From: Bacteroidia bacterium
Lineage (GTDB): Bacteria > Bacteroidota > Bacteroidia > UKL13-3
DNA length: 64,000 nt
NCBI GenBank assembly: GCA_023151275.1
Contig: JAKLJI010000008.1
Span: 1 to 64,000, forward strand
Reading direction: 5' to 3'
In this document: positions 1 to 8,500 of the stretch, one piece after another
How the letters are laid out: every line of letters begins with the position of its first letter
Position numbering within the stretch: position 1 is the first letter of the stretch
Translations under genes and position numbers: made by a program
Notes under the pieces: generated by a model
The model's database searches: none
What the model was told of the DNA's origin: nothing
What the model saw: the letters and a program-made list of their open reading frames with translations, nothing else

Positions 1-1
1 G

Positions 2-514
2 CATTTATCCGATAAAGAGAAAACAATTTTGGTTGAGTGTATTCATAAAATTCAGCATGAGATTCAGGAGAACATTGATGAATATAGTCAGCATATTCTT
101 GTTTCATCTATTGAATTGTTGTTGAATTATTGTTCGCGTTTTTATGGCAGACAATTGATTACCCGAAGTCAGGTGAATAAATCGGTCATTGCAAGGATTG
201 AGCATATTTTGACGGCTTATTTTGCTGAGAACAGAGCAAAAGAGCAAGGATTACCCAGCGTTAAATTTTTGGCCGATAGCGTTAACTTATCAGCAAGTTA
301 TTTGAGTGATTTGTTGCGCAAAGAAACGGGTAAAAACGCGCAGGAGCATATTCATTTTTACCTCATTGAAGAAGCAAAGAATTCGCTTATGAATACAGAC
401 AAAAACATAAGTGAAATTGCCTTTGATTTGGGATTTGATTACCCTCAGTATTTTGCTAAGCTTTTCAAACAGAAGACAGGTAGAACACCTTTGGAATATA
501 GGAATCTGGCCTAG
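2..514 (+). CDS. AraC-family transcriptional regulator, 5' end cut by window
   Basis: C-terminal part of an AraC/XylS-type transcription factor. The frame is open to the window edge, so the N-terminal sensory domain is mostly missing; a TTG at 29 is not a credible start because coding similarity continues upstream of it. The last ~100 residues form the paired helix-turn-helix DNA-binding domain: a first HTH around 'VKFLADSVNLSASYLSDLLR' and a second around 'ISEIAFDLGFDYPQYFAKLF', ending in the typical 'GRTPLEYR'. Family knowledge says such proteins act as cytoplasmic activators or repressors of nearby or distant genes. No target can be inferred, since the downstream genes are separated by 500 bp holding a repeat element. 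Confidence 0.9.
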   Translation, partial: HLSDKEKTILVECIHKIQHEIQENIDEYSQHILVSSIELLLNYCSRFYGRQLITRSQVNKSVIARIEHILTAYFAENRAKEQGLPSVKFLADSVNLSASYLSDLLRKETGKNAQEHIHFYLIEEAKNSLMNTDKNISEIAFDLGFDYPQYFAKLFKQKTGRTPLEYRNLA

Positions 515-715
515 GCAGTGCTCTGGTGCTTGTGATGATGAGTTGATTTTTGGGGATTACAAATTTCGCTGGTTGTTTGGGTTTTAAATTTGGGTTTCCC
601 TAATGTTAGAACTCCTTGGAGATGATTTTGAGTCTAAGCTCTTGCCACCAGTTTTCCGCGAACCAAGCTATCAATTCGTTGAACATGGATTGGCGGTTTT
701 ACTTCTTTGCACAAT

Positions 716-878
716 CTCCTCCCGCGTTAAGGACAGCAGCGGTACCGCACGGTGGGAGAGGCTAGGGCTTGTAGGTGGCGGCAAGCGACCAGCGGAAGCT
801 CTGCTGCCGCCTTACAAGCCCAGACTCATCCCACCGGGTAGTACAAGCGGATGGCCTGGCGCCGACCCGGCTGCATGC
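716..878 (+). repeat. Structured GC-rich element, copy A (possible ncRNA)
   Basis: One of three diverged copies in this window. It is much richer in G+C than its surroundings. Three conserved motifs occur in order: GCGTTAAGGACAGCAGCGG (724-742), GCGACCAGCGGAAGC (785-799) and AGTACAAGCGGATGGCC (near 839-856). A stem GGGCTTGTA (765-773) pairs with TACAAGCCC (813-821), extended inward by TGGCGGCA with TGCCGCC; an outer CTCCC/GGGAG pairing closes the first motif. The rest of the gap 515-1014 shows nothing recognisable. ORFs read through it are artefacts. Function unknown. Confidence 0.7.
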
Positions 879-1014
879 AATTTTCCTTTCTGAGCAAGGT
901 TTATGCCGGCCGGCGCAACGCCCAATTGCCCTTTTCTTCTCGCCATATATTCTTGTTTTTTGGGGATGGATTTTCAGCGCTTTTCGCCTAAACTTGCACT
1001 CTTTTTTTACGCGC

Positions 1015-2085
1015 ATGGCCAAGCAAATTTTAATTACCGGTGGGGCCGGTTTTGTGGGTTCAACCCTCTGCTTGTACCTGAAATCCAGGTATCCGGGCTA
1101 TCGTGTGCTGGCTTTTGATAACTTGCGTAGGCGTGGCTCTGAGTTGAATATCAATCGCCTCCGGGAAGCCGGTGTGGAGTTTTTGCATGGGGATATCCGC
1201 AACCCCGAAGACTTGTTGGGTTTAGGTGAGCTGGATGTGATTATCGACGCGTCTGCCGATCCTTCGGTGCTTTCGGGCATTAACTCGCCCATTATGCCCT
1301 TAATCAATAGCAACCTGATGGGTACCATCAATGCGCTTGAATTGGCAGATCGTTGCAAGGCGCAGTTCATCTTTTTAAGCACCAGCCGCATTTATCCAAT
1401 TGCCGCTTTGGAACAGGCCAATTGGGAGGAATTGGATACGCGTTTCCGTTGGACAGATTCGCAATCCATTGCAGGCATTAGCTCAAAGGGAATTACAGAG
1501 GCGTTTCCTTTGGAAGGAAGCCGTTCTTTTTACGGTGCCAGCAAATTGGCATCGGAATACCTGATTACGGAATACCATGCGCTTAAGGGCATGAAGACTG
1601 TAATTAATCGATGCGGGGTAATTAGCGGTCCTTGGCAAATGGGCAAGGTTGACCAGGGCGTTTTGGTACTTTGGTTGGCGCGTCATTACTTCAAAGAAAG
1701 TTTGTCGTATATAGGTTATGGTGGTACAGGTAAGCAGATGCGCGATGTGATGCATGCCGCTGATTTGGCCCGCTTGATTGAGATGCAAATTCATGAGCCA
1801 GATTTGTACAATGGACAAATCCTTAATGTGGGTGGTGGCGATGAGGTGAGCTTTAGTTTGCAAGAATTAACGGCGCTTTGTGAAGAGGTAACAGGCAATC
1901 GAATTCCGATTCGAGCTGTAACTGAAAACAGGGTTGCTGATATTCGCATTTATGTAAGTGATTGCAGCAAGTTGCATGCCTTGAGTGGCTGGAAGCCGGA
2001 GAAGGACATGAAAACCTTGGTGAGTGAAACATTTGATTGGATTAAAAACAACGAGCAGCAATTGAAGGCTGTTCTTTCAAGTTGA
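1015..2085 (+). CDS. NAD-dependent epimerase/dehydratase (SDR family)
   Basis: Extended short-chain dehydrogenase/reductase acting on nucleotide sugars, about 356 residues. The start is placed at ATG 1015 because the Rossmann motif '[10 protein letters not shown]' then begins at residue 6; the longer open frame only adds translated repeat sequence. Further marks: 'STSRIYP' (active-site Ser/Thr strand), 'FYGASK' (the Tyr-x3-Lys catalytic pair) and '[19 protein letters not shown]' in the substrate domain. It resembles the CDP-paratose 2-epimerase group, but the substrate is inferred. The next gene, six bases downstream, is a related epimerase, so the two probably act in one sugar-nucleotide pathway or as a heteromer. 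The canonical catalytic Tyr is present here, unlike in its neighbour. Confidence 0.88.
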   Translation: MAKQILITGGAGFVGSTLCLYLKSRYPGYRVLAFDNLRRRGSELNINRLREAGVEFLHGDIRNPEDLLGLGELDVIIDASADPSVLSGINSPIMPLINSNLMGTINALELADRCKAQFIFLSTSRIYPIAALEQANWEELDTRFRWTDSQSIAGISSKGITEAFPLEGSRSFYGASKLASEYLITEYHALKGMKTVINRCGVISGPWQMGKVDQGVLVLWLARHYFKESLSYIGYGGTGKQMRDVMHAADLARLIEMQIHEPDLYNGQILNVGGGDEVSFSLQELTALCEEVTGNRIPIRAVTENRVADIRIYVSDCSKLHALSGWKPEKDMKTLVSETFDWIKNNEQQLKAVLSS

Positions 2086-2090
2086 TTGGT

Positions 2091-3170
2091 ATGAATATAG
2101 CTTTAGTAACAGGCAGTAGCGGATTGATTGGCGGAGAATCGGTAGAGTTCTTTGCAGGTAAGTTTGATAAGGTAATTGGCATTGACAATAACCTGCGCTC
2201 GTATTTTTTTGGTCAGGATGGAAGTACCATTTGGAACAAAACCCGCCTGGAGGAAAAGTTTGATAATTTTAGTTCGGAGTCGATAGACATTCGCGATTAT
2301 TCTGCACTTGGTAAAGTGTTTGAACAGTATGGCAAGGACATAAAATTAATTGTTCATACAGCAGCACAACCCAGCCACGACTGGGCTGCAAGGGAGCCTC
2401 TTACCGATTTTGGTGTGAATGCTACCGGTACCTTGAATTTGCTGGAATTAACCCGCTTGCATTGTCCGGATGCGGTATTCATATTTACCTCTACCAACAA
2501 GGTATATGGCGATACGCCCAATTACCTTCCCTTGGTAGAATTGGAGAAACGCTGGGAAATAGATGAGAATCATCCGTTCTTTACATACGGGATTGATGAA
2601 AGCATGAGCATTGACCAAACCAAGCATTCTGTATTTGGAGCAAGTAAGGTGGCTGCAGATATCATGGTGCAGGAATATGGTCGTTATTTCGGGATGAAGA
2701 CCGGCATTTTTCGCGGAGGTTGCCTAACAGGACCTAACCATAGCGGTGCTCAATTGCATGGCTTTTTGGCCTATTTGATGAAATGTGCCATTAGTGGCAC
2801 ACCGTACACCATTTTCGGATACAAAGGCAAGCAGGTTCGCGACAATATTCATTCCTTTGATTTGGTGAATATGTTCTGGCATTTTTATCAGAACCCTCGC
2901 GCAGGGGAGGTGTATAATGCGGGTGGTGGCCGACATGCCAATTGCAGTATGCTTGAAGCCATTGAGTGGTGCGAGAAAATTTCGGGCAAGAAGATGAATT
3001 ACAGCTATGCTGAAACCAATCGCATTGGTGACCATATCTGGTATGTCAGCGATGTGAACAAATTCAAATCGCATTATCCGGGTTGGGATTGGACCTTCAA
3101 TCTGGAGCAAACCCTCATTGAAATGCACGATCGCATGGACGAACGCATGCGAGTTAGCGATTGCAAGTAG
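2091..3170 (+). CDS. NAD-dependent epimerase, CDP-tyvelose/paratose epimerase-like
   Basis: Second extended SDR protein, about 359 residues from ATG 2091, six bases after the previous stop; a TTG at 2082 would overlap the upstream gene and precede the natural N-terminus. NAD-binding motif '[10 protein letters not shown]'; 'TSTNKVYGD' matches the tyvelose-epimerase group; '[11 protein letters not shown]' and '[13 protein letters not shown]' lie in the C-terminal half. At the usual Tyr-x3-Lys position the sequence reads 'SVFGASK', so Phe stands where the catalytic Tyr is expected. I recall homologues with the same Phe, so this may be a subfamily trait and not a loss. Likely role: surface-polysaccharide sugar modification together with the upstream epimerase. 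Confidence 0.87.
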   Translation: MNIALVTGSSGLIGGESVEFFAGKFDKVIGIDNNLRSYFFGQDGSTIWNKTRLEEKFDNFSSESIDIRDYSALGKVFEQYGKDIKLIVHTAAQPSHDWAAREPLTDFGVNATGTLNLLELTRLHCPDAVFIFTSTNKVYGDTPNYLPLVELEKRWEIDENHPFFTYGIDESMSIDQTKHSVFGASKVAADIMVQEYGRYFGMKTGIFRGGCLTGPNHSGAQLHGFLAYLMKCAISGTPYTIFGYKGKQVRDNIHSFDLVNMFWHFYQNPRAGEVYNAGGGRHANCSMLEAIEWCEKISGKKMNYSYAETNRIGDHIWYVSDVNKFKSHYPGWDWTFNLEQTLIEMHDRMDERMRVSDCK

Positions 3171-3179
3171 GTTTAGTTT

Positions 3180-4380
3180 TGGCTATGGCTATTGGCAATA
3201 GCTATGGCTTTTGGATGCGTGAATGATTTTGAGTAGAGGGCCTTTTGCTTTTGGCCCTTTGCCCTTTGCCCTTTGCCATGAATTCGTGAAGGATTTAGAT
3301 TGATGCGGCTATAGCTTTGAATTACGTTTAAGATTCAACTTGATGAACTATGGCCATTGGCTATGGCTTTCATAGTGCCACCCGCCGGAGGCGGGTTAAA
3401 AGCAGAAATCGGCTTATGGATTCAAATGGTTTATGGATTCAAAAGCCATCGCCAATAGCTATAGCCATGGCTTCCATAGTGCCACCCCTAATGGGGTTTC
3501 AATTTTCATATTCTTACGGCACTATTCTACAATAATGCCACCCGCTGGAGGCGGGTTAAAAAAGCAGAAATCGTTCATGGATTCAAGTGGTTCATGGATT
3601 CAAAAGCCATCGCCAATAGCTATAGCCATGGCTCCCATAGTGCCACCCCTTACGGGGTTTCAATTTTCATATTCTTACGGCACTATTCTACAATAATGCC
3701 ACCCGCCGGAGGCGGGTTAAAAGCAGAAATCGGCTTATGGATTCAAATGGTTTATGGATTCAAAAGCCATCGCCAATAGCTATAGCCATGGCTATCATAG
3801 TTCCACCCCTTACGGGGTTTCAATTTTCATATTCTTACGGCATTATTCTACAATAATGCCACCCGCCGGAGGCGGGTTAAAAGCAGAAATGGTTCATGGA
3901 TTCAAAAGCCATCGCCATCGTTCAACAATTTAAATCGGTTACAAATACTTGCCAATCCGCCATGGGCGGATAAAGCCAAAAAGCAAAAGGCTCACCATTC
4001 AAAATCGGTAACGCTACTAAAGCTATCACCATAGCAAAACCAATTTCAATCGTTCACGACAATGTTGCCAAAGGCCAATTCCTAACGGCTAAAGGCCCAG
4101 AATTGAAAATCGTTCGCAAATCCAAATCCATCGCCATCGTTCAACAAATAAAATCGGTTAAAAATTCGACATTCACATTCGCCTGTCAGCCAAGGGCCAA
4201 TTGCAAATGGCTAAAGGCCCAGAATTGAAAAACGTTCACAAATCCAAATCCATCGTCTTATTAATTTAGATCGCTAAAGGAATCAAAGCAAAAGGCAAAC
4301 GGCAAATGGCCAATGGCCCAGCATTCAAAATCGTTCGAGAAATCAAAGCCATCGCCAATAGCCATCGCCATAGTTCATTA
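3180..4380. repeat. Non-coding block of permuted phrase repeats
   Basis: This 1.2-kb gap has no credible gene. It consists of short phrases reused in different orders, for example GCCATCGCCAATAGC, GGCCCAGAATTGAAAA, AAATCCAAATCCATCG and ATCGTTCAACAA. The left end (3180-3300) carries the phrases in the opposite sense to the right end (4260-4380): 'GGCTATTGGCAATAGC' and 'TTTGCCCTTTGCC' on the left against 'GCCAATAGCCATCGCC' and 'GGCAAATGGCC' on the right, so the block is a loose large inverted repeat. A tandem array sits in its middle. Two near-copies of one long phrase begin near 4067 and 4190. Confidence 0.75.
3376..3912. repeat. Tandem array, ~160-bp unit, 3.3 copies
   Basis: The phrase TGCCACCCGCCGGAGGCGGG recurs at 3376, 3536 (one mismatch), 3697 and 3857, a period of 160-161 bp. 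Each full unit holds two short hairpins: CCCGCCGGAGGCGGG followed by TTAAAA, and CCCCTTACGGGG followed by TTTCAATTTTC. Between them lie AT-rich phrases such as ATATTCTTACGGCACTATT. Units are nearly identical, with scattered single changes, so the expansion is recent. Hairpins with GG-CC arms and a T-rich side suggest REP-type elements, or transcription stops for the epimerase pair and the convergent efflux operon. ORFs of ~60-90 codons here are artefacts. Confidence 0.85.
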
Positions 4381-4383
4381 ACC

Positions 4384-5517
4384 CTATTCCTCTTCTCCGG
4401 CGTTTTTCAATTTCATGAGCAAGGTATATGCTCCCTTCACCACAAATTCTTTATCCAAGAGCGATTTGTTGGCCTCGGCGTCTAACTCGGTATAGCCTTT
4501 TTCTTGAAGTCCGGTTTTTACAAAGACAAGTTCATAGCTTCCATCTGAATTTTTTATGAAGGCCGCATTTCTACCATCGTGCATCACAATAGCTTCGTCG
4601 GGAAGCGCTGCAACCTTGCGTTTGGCCAAGGTTATCATGGCGTTCATGTAAGTTCCGGGAACGAGCGATTTATCGTATTTGTCAAAATGGCAATGCACGC
4701 TGGAAAATCGCTCTGGGCCCAAGTCTTTGCCTATAAGAATAATTTCTCCCGGGTATTTTTTATCGGGATGCGCATTGGTAAATGCAGTAACGCGTTGGCC
4801 AATGTAAAGCGATGGCAAATCGGGTTCAAACACCGTTAGGTTGAGGTGAATATCTTCCGGATTTACCAAGTCGAATAAAACCTCGGTTGGACTCACGTAT
4901 TTTCCAATGTTTACATGCACTTTAGAAACAAATCCGTCAATGGGAGAGCGTAGACTTACACGACGGCTAATGCTTGATGTGCTTAGTTTTTCGGGGTGAA
5001 TACCAATCAGCAAAAGCTTTTCTTCCAAGCCTTTTAGACTAACACGTGCATTTTCATAATCGCGTTGGGTTTGTTGATAAACCTTATCGCTACTGGCTTT
5101 GCTCGCATTTAGTTCTTTCTGGCGGGTTAGTTCTTTTTCCAAAAATTGCATGGAGGCTTTGGCTTGAAGGTACTCTTGTTGCAATTGAATATATTGCTGG
5201 TCTTCCATTACCGCAATCACCTCTCCTTTTTGAATATGCATACCCGGAAGCAGTTTGGTTGCCTCAAGATAACCACCCAGGGGCATGCTGATAGAAACCA
5301 TGTTTTGAGGTGGAACGTCAATTACGCCATTCACGCGAATTTGTCCGGAGAGTTCCTGTTCAACAGGTTTGGAACATACAATAGCAGCTTGTTTGGCCTG
5401 GGCTTCGTTGAGTTCAACCCGATCCTGATTGATTTCTTTGGTAACTGTTTCCTGCTCGTTTTTTCCTCCGCAGGCAAAGAGGCTTATAAGGGCAATTCCT
5501 ATGCTAATTTTTTTCAT
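4384..5517 (-). CDS. RND efflux periplasmic adaptor lipoprotein (CusB/CzcB type)
   Basis: Membrane-fusion protein that links an inner-membrane RND pump to the outer-membrane channel, 377 residues. The N-terminus is a lipoprotein signal with lipobox 'LFAC' (Cys16). Then come a first biotinyl-lipoyl half around 'GGYLEATKLLPGMHIQKGEV', a coiled-coil hairpin (about residues 110-170, rich in Gln/Glu/Lys), the second lipoyl half 'SPIDGFVSKVHVNIGKYVS' and beta-barrel regions. It lies 10 bp downstream of the pump gene in the same direction, so pump and adaptor are co-transcribed. The pump's signature suggests a divalent-metal substrate (Co/Zn/Cd/Ni) more than copper; this is inference. No His/Met-rich metal-binding N-terminus is visible. 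Confidence 0.9.
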   Translation of the reverse strand: MKKISIGIALISLFACGGKNEQETVTKEINQDRVELNEAQAKQAAIVCSKPVEQELSGQIRVNGVIDVPPQNMVSISMPLGGYLEATKLLPGMHIQKGEVIAVMEDQQYIQLQQEYLQAKASMQFLEKELTRQKELNASKASSDKVYQQTQRDYENARVSLKGLEEKLLLIGIHPEKLSTSSISRRVSLRSPIDGFVSKVHVNIGKYVSPTEVLFDLVNPEDIHLNLTVFEPDLPSLYIGQRVTAFTNAHPDKKYPGEIILIGKDLGPERFSSVHCHFDKYDKSLVPGTYMNAMITLAKRKVAALPDEAIVMHDGRNAAFIKNSDGSYELVFVKTGLQEKGYTELDAEANKSLLDKEFVVKGAYTLLMKLKNAGEEE

Positions 5518-5527
5518 GATTTAAGAG

Positions 5528-8500
5528 TTAGGGGTTGAAGAATTGAAGGTCGGCCCAACTTTCACGCAGTTGAAGTTCGGCATCCAGAAAGAGCATCTGG
5601 TTTTGGATGGCTTGTTGAAAGAGCCAGGAGTATTCCAGGTAATTGATTTCACCTTTTTGAAATTGCTCATTGGCTTGTTCAAGCAAGGCAGAAAGTGCAG
5701 ACTCAGCCTGATTCTTATAAAGTGAGTAGGTCTCTGATGCTCTGCTATAGCGGCTTTGTAAAACCTGTATGCGCTGAAGAAGCTCTCGTTCTTTTTGTTT
5801 CAATTGAATTTCGCGAATCTTAACCTGTGTGCTGGCTGCGCGAATGCTGGCCTGCTGTGAGCCAAAGAATAAAGGCAATCCAATGCCAGCTTGAAACGAC
5901 AAGAAGCGATCGCCCGGTCCATATAGTTTTTCATCGGCGCCAAAGCCACGAATGGTTTGTGAAATCATGCCCATGTTCATACCTGGTAACAATCGCTGTT
6001 TATTGGTTCGCAGCGAATACTTAGCTGAAGATAGATAAGCTTGTTCTGCCAATACCAAAGGGTGTGCACTCACTGCATTTTGTTCGGGGGTGGGCAGAAC
6101 GCTTAATCCGGAATCATTGGCGCTGTATGGCTGGCTTGTATTCAGAAGAAACTGGAAGTAGAGTAGGGCCGCTTGTTTTTCTTGCTTGAGTTGAAGAACC
6201 TGCGCACTAAGCTGAACATGTTGAATCTTTGCGAGTGCATATTCCCCTTTATGCGTTTCTCCTTTTTCAAATCGAAGTTTGGCTTGATTTAAAAAGTCGC
6301 TGTATACCGAATCGGCTTTGGCAAACCCAAGGCTTTTTTTATCAAGAGCAAGCAGCTGAAAATAAACTTTGGCTACTTCTGTTTTTAGTTCCTGAGCCTT
6401 CCAGGTTGATTGCCACTTTTGTGCCTTGGCATCTTCACGTAAGGATTTCTTTCTACTTGAGTAAACTCCAGGAAACTCAAAGGCTTGGTTAATGCCCACT
6501 TTATTGTCTTTCAACGCAGAGTTATACGAACCCCATTCAGATTGAATCTGTGTTTGTGGTAAACTCCATGCACTGTTGGCGAGGAGTTGCTGGTACTCGG
6601 TTTCGAGTTTTGCCGAACGCAGGTTCAGGTTATTGGCCAATGCAGAGTCGATTGCTGCATGAAGCGAAATAGGTTCATAATTTTGGGCCATTAATCCTCC
6701 TGAGCTGAATAGCATAAGAAGAAGAGCTGCCAAGCCTTTTCCGGCTTTGTGTTTGGATGGTGTATTGGCCAATACATACAAAGAGGGAAGCACAAACAAA
6801 GTTAGGAAGGTGGCAAGCAATAAGCCGCCAATTACAACCGTTGCCAGTGGACGTTGAACTTCGGCTCCGGAGCCATTGCTGATAGCCATAGGTAAGAAGC
6901 CTAAGGAAGCCACAAATGCAGTCATCAATACCGGACGTAAACGAAGCGAAGTTCCTTGTTTAACAATGCTGTTTAAATCGCGGAGTCCTGTACCCTTTAA
7001 GCGATTAAATTCTGCAAGCAATACAATGCCATTCAGAACCGCTACCCCAAATAAAGCAATGAAGCCAACACCTGCTGAGATAGAAAATGGCATACCACGC
7101 GCTGCCAGAGCAAATATGCCACCAACAGCAGATAATGGAATGGCTGTGAAAATGAGTAAGCCTTGTTTAACCGATTTGAATGCGAAATAAAGCATCATCA
7201 AAATTAAGAGCAGCGATAAAGGAACGGCAATGCTTAAGCGTTGTTTGGCTTCTTCCAGGTTCTTAAAACTACCTCCGTATGTGGTATAATAACCAGGTGC
7301 AAATTTGAGTTGTGATGTAGCTTTGGCCTGCAATTCTTCAACAATGGATTGAACATCTCGTCCACGCACGTTAAAGCCAACTACAATGCGGCGTTTGGCA
7401 TCTTCCCGTTGAATTTGTGCCGGGCCTTCTTGTATAGAAACCTGGGCTACCTGACTCAAAGGAATTTGCGTGCCGCGACTGGTTGGAATAAGCAGGTTTT
7501 GAACATCATTCAGGTTGCTTCGTTTTTCAGAAGCCAGACGAACTACAAGGTCAAAACGACGTTCGCCTTCATAAACCAATCCTGCAACCTGTCCGGCAAA
7601 TGCCGTGTTTACAACTCGGTTTACATCAGAAACAGATAAGCCAAATTGGGCCAGCTGTTGCCTGTTGTAGGAAATAACAATTTGTGGCATTCCTGTAACC
7701 GTTTCAATGTAAAGATCGGTTGCCCCATCTACGGTGCTAACCAAAGCTCCTAGTTGTTTGGCATACAGGGCCAGTGAGTCTAGATTTTCACCAAATATTT
7801 TGCAAACTACATCCTGGCGGGCTCCTGTCATTAATTCATTGAAGCGCATTTGGACAGGATATTGAAATCCGAAGAACACACCGGGAAACTGACTCAGTTC
7901 TTCCGACATTTTTTCTTGCAATTCCGGGAAGGTTTTAGCGCTTACCCATTCCTTTTTGGGTTTCAGAATAATCATTAAGTCTGCAGCTTCAACCGGCATT
8001 GGGTCTGTTGGAATTTCACCACTACCAATTTTGGCAACTACCTTTTCAACCTCCGGAAATTTCTCTTTCAATACCTTAGATGCTTTTGAAACAGCATCAA
8101 TACTTACATTCAGGTTTGAGCCTGTAATTACGCGTGTTTCAACCGCAAAATCGCCTTCTTCCAGACTGGGTATAAACTCACCACCCATAGTTAGCAATAT
8201 GCCCAATGAACCAATGAATAAGATGAAGGCTGCAAGGATAATTTGCTTGGGTTTACGTAACACTTTTTCCAACATGCGCTGGTACAGGTTGCTTATGCGT
8301 TGCATGAACTTATCCGAGAAGTCAGGTTCGTGTCCCAATTTGCGTGATAGCACCCAGGCACTCATCATAGGCACATAGGTAAGTGATAATAGGAACGCAC
8401 CTAACAAGGCAAAGGCAACGGTTTGTGCCATGGGTTTAAACATTTTTCCCTCAATGCCCTGCAGACTGAAAATAGGTAAGTAAACAATCAAAATAATGAT

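Noticed and set aside
716-878. tRNA, tmRNA or group II intron as identity of the structured element
   Set aside because: No cloverleaf or CCA-type acceptor arm, no domain V AGC/GUUC-type hairpin, no reverse transcriptase nearby.
603-893. ORFs of 96 codons on plus and the 80-codon N-terminal extension of the first epimerase
   Set aside because: They translate the GC-rich structured element; the epimerase Rossmann motif starts right after ATG 1015.
3350-3779. Three overlapping ORFs of 61-87 codons in the tandem array
   Set aside because: Identical peptide repeats follow from the 160-bp DNA repeat; no start context or known domain.
3376-3912. CRISPR array
   Set aside because: Unit is 160 bp and repeated as a whole; there are no unique spacers between short repeats and no cas genes.
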